Shown here: one piece after another, positions 24,016-36,731 of the stretch
Layout of the letters: each line of letters opens with the position of its first letter
Numbering within the stretch: the stretch's first letter is position 1
Assembly: GCA_018105865.1 (NCBI GenBank)
Contig: CM030867.1
Coordinates: 8,964,258-9,028,257 of the forward strand
From: Metaphire vulgaris
Lineage: Eukaryota > Annelida > Clitellata > Crassiclitellata > Megascolecidae
Direction: 5' to 3'
DNA: 64,000 bases
Notes under the pieces: generated by a model
Seen by the model: only the letters and a program-made list of their open reading frames with translations
Told to the model about the DNA's origin: nothing
Databases searched by the model: none
Made by a program: the position numbers and the translations under genes

Positions 24016-26462
24016 CGATGACGATATGCAGCAAGCATTCTTATAGGCTATCCTGTGGTAGGTAATCAGGACCTAAACCATAAAATATGATCAGAGGCTG
24101 ACGGCTCAAATTGACCGATGATGATATATTGTCCTTAATACCAGCAGTGATTGGTCAATTTGAGATTTCCAGCCTCCGATCCTCATTAGTGGTTCAGGCC
24201 CATTTACTGAGGGCATTGGTTTTATGCTTTGTTAGTTATGCATAGGGTTACATGGTATACTGTCTCTTGAAATTTGATGTGTTGTTTATGAGTGTCTTAT
24301 CAATAATAGTAGCAGGTTTATTTTACTGCAAAATTTGAAAAACAATTCATAACCATAACAAAAGTCAATACTTGTGTTGTATGGAGAAGATGTTCATCTA
24401 GACCATAAAGGACTTTATTATGTAAATATTATCCTTTCGAAGGAATTTATTAATATGACTTTTTTACAAATGGCTGTAGCTGTGACACCCAAAGAAATGT
24501 TTTATTGATTATTTTTAAAGTGAAATGTTGACTAGAGTAGTGAATTTAGTTTACTCGAATAGATCAAACCGTGTTTGTATTGTCTGCCTACTGTTCTACA
24601 GGAATCGTCAGCATTGCCCGCTCTATTGCAAAGAAGACTTTTATTGTGGACAGCTTTTGTTTTAAAACATACGGTTCTCCTGTATTACACTGCATTCTTC
24701 ACTGACAGCAGATTATTTTGTGTTTTTTTCCTTGCGTATTAAAGGGGCGTGACACACGAGAAAAGCAGATGGATGAACTCCGATCTCACCTTCAGCATGT
24801 CTACATTCCCTGTGGTCGCACCTGGATTCTCCTGTTTCCCGAAGGTGGATTTTTTCACAAAAGGAAAGAGTCGAGCCAGGCGTACGTGATGCTTCATAAA
24901 ATCACATCCCACTTTGCTCAACCATTTGCCACTGTTTACAGCAGTTGGTCTAATAGTGAAGTGTAATGTAATGTAATGTAGTGTAATGAAATGTAATTGC
25001 TGGCTCGCCTATTGAAAGAAATGTAGTAATGCCCTTTCAGTGCCTCTTTAAAAACCCTCCCTTCTCAGTCAACTTTTCAGACCACAATAACACCTCAGCT
25101 CGTGCATTTGAACTTTAAAAAATTATATCTCAAGACTGTTGCATTTTTCTTTTAAATATGGAAATGTTGGTGTTTTTTCAGTTTTATGTTGAACTTGACT
25201 TTTTACTTTTGCAGCACTTCTGGTGAATTTGTATATTTCAAGTTTTGTTGAAAATTGCCATTTAGTATTTCCTATTTATACAGCTGATATGTTTTACTTG
25301 AAATTGCTCACTGTTTGATAGTGCTATAATAATAATAGCATTCTAGTCTATGCATTGTCTTTCTAAAGTTTGAACTTATTCTTGTTTCTGTTGATGTTTT
25401 CTTAATAGTTTCCATTTTATGCTATAATTAACAATTACATCATAAATAGTCATGCATTAACCGGTCGATAACTAATCCATGTTGGCCAATTATTAGCTGA
25501 TGCCAATTGTTGAATGGCCAATACCAATTATCAGCCGATATATGGTCGGTACACTTCTAGTTAGAAGTATATGTTATCATTATGTTATCATTATGTTATC
25601 ATTATGTTATCATTCTGTTATCAAAACGCTCTTGCCTTTGGCCTTGGCCATGCTATAGCGCTACATAAATTATCAAGTAAAATAGAATAGAATCATTGAC
25701 TGTTGTTGTAGCTATGCCAAAAAGCATGGATACCCTGCTTTGGAGCATGTTACCCTTCCCAGAGTTGGTGCTTTCCAGACCATTTTACAGACGCTGTTGC
25801 CAGCATCATCGCTGAGCCCCGTGAAAAACTGCGTGCAGGAGGAAGCAAATGACTGCGGAGATGTTGGTCGGTAGTGATGAATATTTTATGTAAATTTTTA
25901 CGAACCACCTTTTTGACTGTTAGACTATTTTTGCCTGATTTGGTCACTTCATGATGTAGGTGCATCACTTATTGGTCCATTTTTCACTTGACGTCATTAT
26001 ACTGACATTTATTTTGAATTTTCAGATTCTGTACATTTGAAGAAAGAACGGCATTTAGAATGGATAATCGACATCACCATTGCGTACCCCGACAGTAAGC
26101 CGCTCGACCTGGAGAATATTGTTTTCGGAAATCGCGAGCCGTGCCGTACGGTCATTCATTTAAGACGCTACAGAGCAGAAGATGTTTTGCTCAGCGATGG
26201 TGGACCCCTCGAGTGGATTTACGCCCGATGGGCGGAGAAAGATCGGCTTCTTGCGGACTTCTACCGTACGGGAAAGTTTCCCGATTTCCCAGTGGCTGAG
26301 GGAATTCACGACAAGAGGAAGAACGACGAACCAAGAATGCTGCCTCTGAAAAGAAGTTGGTATTTGCTAATTAATGCCCTGTTTATGCTTTCCACTTGTT
26401 TGCATCTTTATGTCTTGTACAGCGTTGTTTCGGCTATCCGCGGTTTGTTTTCGCATCTGTGA
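22562..26462 (+). CDS. LPGAT1: LPGAT1-type lysophospholipid acyltransferase
   Basis: Membrane acyltransferase of the PlsC family. LPGAT1 was named for acylating lysophosphatidylglycerol and later linked to lysophosphatidylethanolamine remodelling in the ER. Five exons: 22562-22772, 22982-23202, 24745-24881, 25712-25866, 26026-26462. All phases join, giving 386 residues (human 370). Motif I is NHQSTAD (H92, D97 of HX4D); YTNFG and HGDFYVRQ follow; motif III is LLFPEGG (175-179), then SSQAYAKK and VTLPRVGA. The C-terminal half has EWIIDITIAYP and ends in a hydrophobic segment (about 355-382). The N-terminus has membrane-associated helices (FRIVFILLNNLFSIPTYLLW). A methionine upstream of exon 2 (near 22945) would extend it, but alignment with remembered LPGAT1 favours the 22982 acceptor. 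Catalytic motifs are intact. Confidence 0.93.
23790..24026 (+). mobile_element. tRNA-derived SINE (family B) with (ATG)n tail
   Basis: Box A-like GGTGGAATAGCGGTAGG and box B-like AGGTTCAAATGTG, then a body with GGGCAAGTTGTTCACC, ending in about 85 bp of ATG triplets. It lies in LPGAT1 intron 2. A reverse copy split by a MITE is at 55560-55885. Confidence 0.7.
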
Positions 26463-27215
26463 AGTTGTGTTCTGTACATCATGATGTAATCGCAGAATTA
26501 CGTGTAAAATCTCATTGTAGTCGTTACATACAAATGATTGTATGTACCGGTATATTGTGCAGATGTTATGAACAGCGATGCGCTGTTACTGAACAAATCA
26601 ATTACTGATTACTGAAAATGATTACCGATTACTGAAAATGATAATGAGTTTCTATTACATAATACTCGTGTAATGAGGATATGAAAAGTGCTGTGCTTGG
26701 CAAAATTTTTTTGAAATGATTGCACCCAGTTCAATTTTTTACGTTTTGATGTAATCTATAAAAGCGTTTTGATCGATTGGTGTATAGTAAGTGTAAGGCT
26801 TTATATTACAGCAGTCTGTTAAGTTGCCTTATGCACATTGTAGCATACTAACTTCATTGAATTTGATTAGGAAATGTTAATATGTTTTTTATGGCAACAG
26901 TGGAATTTAATTATTTTATTTTCCCTAAGCACAATTTGAATTTTTAAAAGAGTTGAACCTTTTTAAATTTCCTCAGGTAAACCGAAACTAGCGGCAGGTG
27001 TGCTTCTGAGTGATTCTACAACAAAAGAGGCGCAAATATGCAAATATTTTCTTGCATTGCATTGCATATTAGAGATTAGCAGCTTATTTCTTCTTGGTAT
27101 TTTGGGTTGATTTTGTTGATTTATAAACTGTTCATTTCTAGAGTATTGTTTGTCAATACATGACCCTTTACTAATTATTTGTCAAATATGAGAACTGTTA
27201 ATAATAATAATAATA

Positions 27216-27294
<79 letters not shown>

Positions 27295-27309
27295 GTAATT
27301 TCAAGTTGT

Positions 27310-27590
27310 TTAGGATGCTAGGTTAGCCTGTGTCAAAACCACTGTAGTAACTCTACATTTAATAACCTAGTTTTCCCAGATAACTTTTGAATTCATTTAT
27401 TGTTTCAACTGTTGCTGCCTCTTCGTACATTCTCTTCCACTTGTTCGCAGTTCTTGCACTAGAAAGTTTTTTTTCTAACTTGGTTACACCCTCAGCTTGA
27501 ACAGTTTGCATTTGTGGCCTCTTGTGCTGGTTTAGTGTGGTAGTTGTAAAGAGTCGTTCATACGGCACATCTACTTTCTCAGTCTTTATT
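27310..27590 (-). pseudogene. Non-LTR retrotransposon reverse-transcriptase C-terminal fragment
   Basis: The minus frame reads YERLFTTTTLN, then KWKRMYEEAATVETINEF and KSYLGKL, resembling the C-terminal end of LINE polyproteins. A shorter related piece is at 39220-39375 (minus). Both carry TGTGTGAAAACCACT-like sequence and adjoin or lie near AAT-type repeats. Confidence 0.45.
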
Positions 27591-30512
27591 TTAAACCAGA
27601 CAGATCTAACAGTTATGATTCTCTTTTGAGACTGTGTTTTGTAGAATGTCTTGTCAGCATTAATTCCAGCTGTTGTCTTTAATTCTGTTGAGATGTGCTT
27701 TAGAGTGTTGACATGCTTATCAAGTAACAGAACTTATTTATTTTGCAAAATAACAGCGACATACTTGTCAAGTTACAGAACTTTTTTATTTTGCAAAATA
27801 ACAGCGATCAAAGGATGTTTTCATGGTAAAATGACATATATTTTCTTAATTAGAATTATTATTAGTGCATTAGCATTCCACTGAGATTTTTGCATTGTAA
27901 TTATGATTACTGGGATTTTTGAAACTTTGGACATTTGATTAGTGTTAGATAGCGCCAGACGCGTCATGTTCTTTCATGCATTTCTAAAAATTGTCCATTT
28001 GCAGCCAATTTGTTAACAGCACATTTATACATTGGTGTCACATACAAGGACCTATTTGATATGATAGTCTTTATGTATGTTATGTCCAGTAGTGTACTAC
28101 GTAAGTGAAAAATACGGTGCTAATTTTGCGCAAATTATTAACTCCAGTTTTAGGTTAATGCACAATGTTAGGAGTAGTTACAATATTTTAGTGAAGCATA
28201 ATGAATCTCTGACTACAGGTATTTGTGTCTTGTGTTATGAAACTGTAATTTTGGCGTAGATTTTCCAAATAAAATATAATCTGTAGAAATTGTTCTCAAA
28301 TGTATTTTATAATTTTGACTTTTGCTCCAATGAGCCATTATTGTCGTATGTATTTTATATTGTCTGTATTTGTTGATGTTGTGGTTTTACTTTGCTTGCT
28401 ACAATGTATCATTAGGCTAGGTTTATGTGGCCAGCCGACAGTTTATGATTCAGTTTGAAAAGCAGGGTACGTCGCTTGCCTTGTGAGCAGAGGGAGACAG
28501 GTTAAAGTCTATATGACCTTTGGGTTATGACCTTGACCGTGGGACAATTAACTTATTCGTTGATTGTCTAATGACTATAAACTTATGCCCTGAAAGACCT
28601 TTTGCAGAATTCCTGCAGGCTTGTCTTTTATAAAGAATCCGATTCGTTTTGTAAGCGATTTTTGAAAGCCATACTATTTTGTCATTTCTCTGATAATTAT
28701 TATTATCTTCTAATTTTTGATACTCGTTGAATATCTTGGGGTGTGAAATGTTCGAGAAAGTTCTTTCTTTATTCCATTGATTTGATCATTCCATGTGACT
28801 GGCTGTAGCTTTTGCGCAAAGAGATGCTGTGAAATTGTTTTCAAGTTTAACTTGCATTTCTCAGATCAGTGTTCACTTTTCGTTTGTAACGAGGTAATTT
28901 CACGAATCTGTGGTGGTAAATAAATGCCTTGAAATTTCAGACGCATTTGACTTTTTGAATTTTTATTTGACTGAGGAGCTATGCTGCCCCCGATATTTTT
29001 TCATCATTTCTGGACGCTTGCCTAGCATGCACCCATTCAGAGAGGATACAGTGTATATGCATTGCTTGTCAAGTGCATTTAGCATTGCACAATAAGCTAA
29101 CCCTAACCCTAATAACATTGCACAATAAGGATGTAGTATATGAGTCTGATTAGCAGAATGCTGTATTTTGTGTAGCTTGTTGCATGCCTTCTTGTTTGGC
29201 TTAATTTCTGGATGGCTTTTTATTGAGTAATGTTGCCCCATTGTTTTTAATGCCAGTGGCCAAACGAAGGTATTCTGTTGATAGCGCGATAGATTCATGC
29301 TTTTCTTTTACAAAAATGTGGCTGACTGAGGTGTGGTTTTCATTTTGTTCATTTAAGGGTCTGAGGGCTTCTATAGCTAAATTATAGTGTTTTGCTTATA
29401 AAAAGTTTTACCTTTTGACCACATTTTTATTAAATCTAGTCATTTGGAAACTGTCTTCATTATGGTGTTCTTTGTTATCTATGACATCATATTCTGCGTA
29501 AAAATTTTGATGATTCTGTTTGTCTTCAGCTCCTAAAAGTTCATATTGTGCGATTTGGTATATTTTGCTGTACTCATTACTGATGTATAGGTATTACGAA
29601 AAACCTGATAGGGATCTTTTGTAATAAGAATAGCTGAGACGTGCAGAAGTCTTTAAGACGATTAGTTTGTCAAGCCAGATCTACAACTATCAATGCTAAA
29701 GTGTTGAGGGTAGAGTTTGATATTCATAAGCAGATGCTTACTATAGAATTTGTGTTCCAGTTCTCATGTTACTAGCATTTTTAGAAAGCTGATCTCTAAT
29801 TTCACTGATATATAGGTTTTGTTTAGTAGTTTTTGAAACTCTGCAGATGGTTCATGATTTTAATCTCTATTAATTTCTCATCTTTAAAAATTCATTTACG
29901 TTTGTCTCACTTTTGATCTTATGTTTTGACATACTGTAATAACAAATAAAGCAAGACTGTAAACTGTTTGAAAATCTTGCCATACCATACTAGTCAGCCA
30001 GGTCATTATTGTACAAGTGTATGGTGCTTTGAGAAAAAGGTTTTCATTGGTAAGTGGATATTTGTGATGTTTGCTTTTGTGTAGTATTTTGTGGTGTCGT
30101 TTGATCGTTACTTAAATGAGAGTTTGACTCGGAAGATTTCATTGAATCTTTGTAGACATGGGCGCCCGCACACAGGGACAAGGGGGGGATGGCAATTGTA
30201 TTTTCACACTAAAATGCTACTGATGCACAAAGTGAAATTGAGAAAGTTAACTTTAACTAAGAACTTTGAAATTGAATATCTTCAAAACTATATTAACCAT
30301 GACCATTGTTTTTTGCCACCCCCTTGAAAATTTCTGAGGGCGCCACTGTTTGTAAACTTACACTTTAAAACACTGCCATTAATGTTTAGTCATATTATGA
30401 TTAAAGCTAAATATTTAGTTTTAATTATGTTTTATAATTAGCGTCAATGATCTGCTTCTATTATTTTAAGTTTGATGTGTCTGCATAACATGGTAAACTC
30501 AAGTCACCTATG

Positions 30513-30770
30513 GTGGTGCGTGGTGGAGCAGTGGTTAGCACACTGGTCTGCCAATCTGCCGTGGTTCAACTCCCGGCCGTGGCAGAAAATTTTTTGTTGC
30601 ATATGTCCCAATCGTCCCCAGTCAACTAAGCTTTGAATGAATACATCGGGTGTTAACTCGGTGGAAGGAAAGGCGGCGAGGGAAAGGCTGGCAATCTGCC
30701 CTCATTCAGCCGTTGCCATGTAAAACTGAAGGCATTAACCCTTTGGTTCTCCGACGGGCATGAACCAGCC
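30513..30770 (+). mobile_element. tRNA-derived SINE (family C)
   Basis: Box A-like GGTGGAGCAGTGGTTAGC and box B-like GGTTCAACTCCCGGCC at tRNA spacing, followed by a non-tRNA body with AAAGGCGGCGAGGGAAAGG. The head does not fold as a complete functional tRNA with a 3' acceptor strand, so a SINE is preferred. Confidence 0.6.
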
Positions 30771-31965
30771 TATGTAGTATACAGTACTTAATTACTTGAG
30801 TCATTTATGATAAACATCTGTCTTTAACTTATTCTGTGAAAAAAATGTCTGCATTTACCAGAGGACAAGAGGGCAAAGAATAAGATTATGCAGCAAGATA
30901 ATGGGGGAAGCATAGTGGTTCTCACACAGGGCAGAGGTGACTAAACCACTCTAAAGTCTAAACCTTATTATTATTTACTGCAGGCTGATTTTAAATGAAC
31001 CAATTGACAATTTCAGTTTGTGATGCAAAGTTTTACATTTGTTTGTAATATCATTGCAGTGAATTTCAATTAACTTGTTAGCTAATTGTACCAGAAAAAG
31101 CATTTGTGTTAATGGATAGTCTATGACTTTATGTTAACCTAGCTTGAATAATCATCTTCATTGTCATGTCATAGTAAGATTATCTGTCTGTGTGATCCGA
31201 GAATCCATATTATGAGCCATTTCCATACTAATGGGGCTTTACTGTACATTTAGTAATAATTATGCTTGTGATTTTGTTAAAACGTAAGTCAAATAATTAT
31301 GTTTGCTGCTTGTCATCCAATCAGTTTTGTTTGTACTGAAATTTTATATAAATTGTTAGAGTTGCAGAATGTGATTGATGTTTATCGTTTTTTTTTCAAC
31401 TGTAAAACTAAAATGATGTTCATCGTTCATGTTTGTGATAAATATAGAGACACGTTTGGATTTTGCACCTCTTAGATTGAGACTACTAACTGTATTTATA
31501 GAGTTTATTTCACATGATAGAGGTTTGTGCAGTTGATGTTGTTGACAGATGATGTATCAAGATTCTGAGATTCATAGATGCAAAAGCAGTGATTTACAAG
31601 ATACTATATTTGCTTAAGTTACTGTTTCCATATTGAGTCAAAGGATGGTATTCATTTTAACCTGTATATTAAACTAATGGGGTGATAATAAATAGTCAAG
31701 GTGAGTTTGTTAGCTCTGTTCACAGATCATGAATTTTAAAAATCATTTGAGTTTATCTGAACTGAATGAATTAGTAAAATCCAATGCGATGAGAATAGAG
31801 GGAGACAGTGGTGATGTTTCAAACTGTCTTTTTCCAGTTTCCACTCTCTTCACAGATTGGTCTGTGACGATGTGTCGGCCTGTTCCACCCGGTAGTTGTT
31901 CTGTTTGAGTCCTGTGGTCTTCCAGGTTGGAATGCGATTCCAGATCCACGATGCCGGGATTGAAA

Positions 31966-33156
31966 CTACCATGAGCATGCTGTGGAAGACAAGGTATGGC
32001 AGCTGATAGCATCGCGCTGTCCATCCAACAGGGTTCTTAACGACTTCTTGGGTGATCCTTTCGTTGGGAAAGTTTTGCGCCAGATCATGGTTCTCGGTTT
32101 CTGTGGTATCGTGGGTTCTGGTGGCCTTCGGGTATTTGGCGATGATCTTCTCAGGCTTTTCGAGGTCTTTGAATGGAGTTGGTTGAAATTGGAGTTGCAA
32201 TCGGTTAGTTCCTGTAGGTCTTCGGACGACTTGTATCGTGAAAGTAGACGTGTATGCGCTTTCCTGGTACCGTAGTTAACGACTCTCGTGCGAGGGCATT
32301 TTATACTGTTGTCCGGCTGCGTGGTAACTGCGATGGGTCCATTGCGTTTCGGTGGTGACCTGTCCCATCGGACTTTGATTTCCGCCGACGGTTGACGTTG
32401 TCGAGAGCTGGAACGGGAATGCGGTCGACGTTCGATCCTGCTGGAGTCGCGTGTACATCCGGTCGAATCGGAGCAAGTATGGTCGTCATTTGAGTCGAGG
32501 GTTCTGTCGTGGAGCGTTGATCTGTCGGAAGACCTCGGCAACGAGCCTTTCGAGCTGCTTTTGAGAATCGATCTCTTTGCGGAGTTCTTGGTCGTCTGGG
32601 CTTCCGTTAGATCTTCTTGTTCTTCCTGGCAGGCGGTCGTGCTGGATTGCCCTGATGTCGAGGCGGCCAACGACGGAGTAGTAGTAGCAGCAGTAGTAGG
32701 AGTAGGAGGAGGAAGTGGAGGAGGAGCGGGGCTTGGACTTCTCTTGATCGGTGCGGCCGGTTGACTACTGCTGACGATCGTCTGCGATCCCCTGGTGCCG
32801 CTGGATTCCGAACCGTTCGCAGGGTCCGGCGATTCTTCGGCGGTTCTCAGGTTACGGTCGAAAAGTCGGACCATTTCTCTGACCTTCCCTCTGACGACGA
32901 AGAAGTTGTCGATAGGTGACTGCTCCGGCTCGTCGGGTATATTGTCGCTGAGCTCCCAAGTGGCCGACTTAGTCTGTCGCAGTTTAGTGACAGGAGTTAG
33001 ACTTGTCGTGTCGGACATCGTCTCCCCTCCTCCGTCCGGATCGGCGAGGTCTTCCAAGGCCGTAGACTTCGGCCTGCAGGATGATGCTGCCTCGGCGGCT
33101 GTTTTCGTGCCCGAATAGTTTTTCACGCTCGACCATCGCGAGTAGTATGACTTCAT
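31966..33156 (-). CDS. Unrecognised disordered protein with PP1-docking motifs
   Basis: A single 396-residue open frame, GC-rich against its surroundings, starting MKSYYSRWSS. No folded domain is recognised. Composition is Ser/Thr/Pro/Arg-rich with a proline run (about 138-152). Two motifs stand out: SILK at 196-199 (KRSILKSS) and KVRW at 261-264 (EIKVRWDRSP), matching the SILK and RVxF-type docking motifs of protein phosphatase 1 regulators in the usual order. A possible short helix (GKVREMVRLFDRN, 90-102) may be another conserved element. The frame is open in one exon; an extra C-terminal exon beyond the stop at 31966 is possible. A PP1-binding role is inference from motifs only. Convergent with LPGAT1. 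Confidence 0.65.
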   Translation of the reverse strand: MKSYYSRWSSVKNYSGTKTAAEAASSCRPKSTALEDLADPDGGGETMSDTTSLTPVTKLRQTKSATWELSDNIPDEPEQSPIDNFFVVRGKVREMVRLFDRNLRTAEESPDPANGSESSGTRGSQTIVSSSQPAAPIKRSPSPAPPPLPPPTPTTAATTTPSLAASTSGQSSTTACQEEQEDLTEAQTTKNSAKRSILKSSSKGSLPRSSDRSTLHDRTLDSNDDHTCSDSTGCTRDSSRIERRPHSRSSSRQRQPSAEIKVRWDRSPPKRNGPIAVTTQPDNSIKCPRTRVVNYGTRKAHTRLLSRYKSSEDLQELTDCNSNFNQLHSKTSKSLRRSSPNTRRPPEPTIPQKPRTMIWRKTFPTKGSPKKSLRTLLDGQRDAISCHTLSSTACSW

Positions 33157-34302
33157 CGTGTCAACCTAATTCGACGCTAAAATGCCAAGCGCAAAATCGA
33201 ACGTCTATAACCACGTACACGGAGTTTCGAGATCGGCGGAAGCCGGTTGCATGCTTAGTGACTTCGTCGATTTGGAACTCGATCAGTCGATGGAACTTTC
33301 CAAATCAGTTAATTAGACGATCGATTGGTGATAACTGCGTTCTTAGAATTGATCACGATTCGACATTGTGACGTAATTTTATTCTAATGTTAATTATTTT
33401 TGCTGAAAGGTATGTTAATTGTAAACGAACGCCAGGCAATGCAACCTTCTTACATTTTGTGTAGTTCCGTCCCAATTGACTGTAGGGTCAATCTTTTGAA
33501 GTGTCTAGTCTTTCTGCTTATTTTTCATAGTCTGCCTTTCTATACTAAGTTCCTCACTCCCGCTTTGACTGATCTCTGGAATTAACTTTGTTCGGCTGAC
33601 CACTATAATTGATCGACAACCATGGGCGTCCGGAGGGGGCTGCAAGGGGGTGAAATTGCACCCCTGGAAAAATTGTGGAGTTATGAAAAAAGTAAAATTA
33701 CTTGTTTCTTTCGTCACAAAACCTTGTTTTGCACCCCCGGAAAAAATTTCTGCGGACGGCCATGTCGAAAATTGACCAAAAGGACTTAGAAAATGATCCG
33801 GTTTTGCCTCCAAAAACACGGAGAATAAACCGTTTCAGTGACGCTCAAGTACTTTGCGAATCATCACATTGCATTGAAATAATTGTAGACGCAAGATAAG
33901 CATACGCAAATATAGACCTAAGGGTGTTTTACTTTCTTAGTGAAATGCAATGGCCACAGTCCGAGACAAGATGACCGAAGTTCATTAGGCCTAAGGGATT
34001 GTCTGGGAAACCGCTTCACAGGACAAAAAGTATCTAACAAATTAACAATCAATCAATTTATATGGCGCCACTATCGTAATGCCTATGGCAGGTGTACTGT
34101 GTACACTGTACAGCCTTTTTTCCTGAAGGGCCGCATGAGCAGTTTTACAAGACTCGGAGGTTCAGATTAGCAACAAGTAAAAAATTCGTTCAAGATGAAT
34201 AACAAATGCTCAATATCACCAATTAAACACTGTACAAAATTCACAAATAGGCCCTAATTTTTAATAGTTGTATAATGTAGACCTGTAGGGCCTACTGTAC
34301 GT

Positions 34303-34435
34303 ATAAGGTAAAACTAAACTTTTATTACACAAAATTATTAATACCAGAATCTCAAATTTGGTGAGAAACATAAGGTAAAACTAAACTTTTATGATATAAA
34401 ATCTTTCAAACCAGAATCTCAAATTTGGTGAGAAA
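34303..34435. repeat. Two-copy 67-bp tandem repeat
   Basis: ATAAGGTAAAACTAAACTT starts at 34303 and again at 34370; both units end in CAGAATCTCAAATTTGGTG. Confidence 0.85.
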
Positions 34436-35088
34436 TCTGGCATTGCTTTTGCTTGCACAATCAGTCAACATCTGTCCCGATGTTCGAAGTAGCAATTCTT
34501 AGCGTTGCTGCCAACTTGCCAAGTGTAAAACATGAGAACAATCTTGTGTTCACGAACTGCTGATAGATCGATTTTCAGATATCTTAACGGTTTTTTATGA
34601 CGAAGATATTATGCACACCCATGGCCTACTAGGGCACCAGTCGATGGCGCAACACATCCAATCCGAATAAGAGCCAGATCAAACCGGAAAGGTTAGACCG
34701 ATCGGTGGGGAGCAAATTCCCGAGCAATCTAAGGGGGATGGGCCAAGCCAAACAGGAATACCTTAAGACTAGATCTAAAAGATTATAATGTGCTAGTTTT
34801 TGGAAGTGATGTTGGTCCTCCAAATGAATTCCAGAGGAGCAACTAGCACCAATTAGCCTAATGCACGAGAATGAGGAACAAAATAATGAAGGTCCTGTTG
34901 AGTAGGCTATCTAGTGGAATGACTAGTAGACAAAGGATGAGCGGTATCTTAAACTAACTGGGTTCGTTGTAGAACATGGTTTCATAGACAAATTTTTAAA
35001 ACTATTATTGCTGGTTGTTAGGAAATCATAGTCGATGTAGGGACTGTGGAGCTCGGGATATAGGCTATGTTCAAATCTGTGAGTCTTG

Positions 35089-36316
35089 CAGTGTGATTCC
35101 AGTTGCTCATTATATTTCAGTTCCAGTTTCAGTTCCGTTTTGCAAACTTATTTTTCAGTTCCCGTTTCAGTTTCAGTTTTGTATATTTTTTAGTTTCAGT
35201 TTCAGTTGCAGATATTTTTCAGTTCCAGTTTTTAGTCGTCTTAATAAAAACACAGACATAGGATGAAAGCCCTACATTTAGATACTGGTCTACTACAGCA
35301 AATTGCTGATACTACAGAAAAACGTTTATTTGATATTTCATGTGCATTTTTATTCAACTGCATGGTTATAATGGTACACAGCCTGAAAGTCTGTACATTA
35401 CACATGCGTAAGTTTAAAGTTTGTTGAAACACAGTCAATGGCGTAGCGAGGGGCAGAGGAGACGAAGCGCCCCAGGCGGCACTTGCCCTAGTAGCGGCAT
35501 TTTCGAGGTTTCCTTTTTTTAATTATTAGGGGTTTTTTGCTTGTCAGACTTTTTAGAGACTCAATAACTTTTAAAAATTTGTTTGCTTGTCGGACTTTTT
35601 AAAGAGACTTGATAACGTTGTTTTTTTGCTTGTCAGACTGTTTTTAAGGTAAGGTAAGGTTTTTTCAAGGAAATTTTGAAATGTTTCTACCGCAAAAAGG
35701 CGGCACTTTTTATTTTCGCCCAGGCAGCACTTTGCCTAGCTACGCCACTGAAAACAGTTATTTGAGATTTCTATTCATCTGTAAGAACAGTAGAACACCC
35801 TTCTGCCCGTGTTTTTGCAAAGCTTGTTGCACTTTCAGGCACTATGTTCCTCACACACATTGAACACTCGTTCAGTATAAACCTCTGTTGCAAAGCAGCG
35901 TGCACTCCCGTGCAGGCCCTACAGCTTGGTAGATGAATACCGTCAATTAAGGGCAAAAGAACTAGTGTGACTCCGGGTCCTGGCGTCCTGTTGCCCAGGC
36001 CGGCGATCGGTCGAGCGAGCAGTAAACAACTGGACAGTGGACTATTGAGTATTCACCTACATGTGGACAATAGATCAATAGCCAGCCTGTCATGCACACA
36101 TCTGCACTGATGCTCGCCTACCATATTCAGATTTCTGAAACTGAAACGATACTGATATGACTCGATTTTTCAGTTTCAGTTGCTTATTTTTCAGTTTCAG
36201 TTTCCGTTGCAGTTTTGCATATTTTCCAGTTCCAGTTCCAGTTCCCGTTAACGGATTTATTATTTTTCAGTTAACGGATATTTCAGTTTCAGTTTCAGTT
36301 AACGGGAATCACACTG
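35089..36316. mobile_element. Complete non-autonomous hAT-like element, 1228 bp
   Basis: Perfect 12-bp terminal inverted repeats CAGTGTGATTCC / GGAATCACACTG and perfect 8-bp target duplications GAGTCTTG (35081-35088, 36317-36324), the hAT signature. Both subterminal regions hold dense CAGTTTCAGTTCC-type hexamer arrays in the same orientation (about 35101-35235 and 36165-36300). No transposase frame. Another hAT-like foldback is nested at about 35446-35750. Confidence 0.85.
35446..35750. mobile_element. hAT-like MITE nested in the 1.2-kb element
   Basis: Starts CAATGGCGTAGCGAGGGG and ends CTAGCTACGCCACTG. Flanks AACACAGT and AAAACAGT match at 7 of 8 bases. The interior has TTTTTTGCTTGTCAGAC motifs found in other members of this group. 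Confidence 0.65.
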
Positions 36317-36517
36317 GAGTCTTGGACATGATTCTGAGTAAAAGTATTCTGTACTCTCTGGAGTTCCGCATAGGTAGGCCCCTTGGTTTTGCAATGCCCA
36401 AAAGCAGGGAATTGCAATGCTCTAAGCGACTAGACAACAGTGCAATTGATACCAATAGAAAGAAATTACTATTGGGGTGGTCCCCGGGAGTGACATAGCT
36501 AGCCATATTGTCCCTAC

Positions 36518-36683
36518 CAGTGTTTAATCTAGACTCCTGGACCGGGAGGGGACTGACAAGGCCGGGGGAAGTCAGCTAGGTGGCTGCTGTTAGTTGATGT
36601 AGTATGCCAAAATCTCCGGGAGAATTTGAAATTTCCGGGGGGAAGGGCAATTTTCCCCCGGAAACGGCCTAGATTAAAACCTG
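36518..36683. mobile_element. hAT-like MITE, CAGTGTTTAATCTAG type
   Basis: Starts CAGTGTTTAATCTAGAC and ends GCCTAGATTAAAACCTG. Flanks GTCCCTAC and GTCCCGAC match at 7 of 8 bases. Sister of 46052-46236. Confidence 0.7.
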
Positions 36684-36731
36684 GTCCCGACCGGACTAGC
36701 GTGTGTTCTGGACTCATGCAGCCCTTCCCTG

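Larger units (their letters stand above)
26463..31965. other. LPGAT1 3' UTR and convergent intergenic region
   Basis: Probable LPGAT1 3' UTR with AATAAA at 28268-28273 and another at 29945-29950; which is used cannot be told. It contains (AAT/ATT)n at 27199-27295, a non-LTR C-terminal fragment (minus, 27310-27590), a short telomere-like CTAACCCTAACCCTAA at 29097, and a SINE at 30513. No confident coding exon is seen; short open frames lack splice or family support. Confidence 0.6.
33157..36731. other. Intergenic, repeat-rich
   Basis: Upstream of the PP1-motif gene and downstream of the glycosyltransferase gene. The CpG-containing stretch 33157-33360 may hold the promoter of the former. Contents: a foldback at about 33625-33763 (GGGCGTCCGG and CTGCGGACGGCC); LINE/SINE tails on the minus strand (34040-34110, 34620-34830); a 67-bp tandem duplication (34303-34435); a 1.2-kb hAT-like element (35089-36316); and a small CAGTG MITE (36518-36683). 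No coding exon is seen. Confidence 0.6.

Noticed and set aside
30513..30590. Functional tRNA gene
   Set aside because: A- and B-box-like motifs are present, but the cloverleaf and acceptor stem are not convincing and a SINE body follows.
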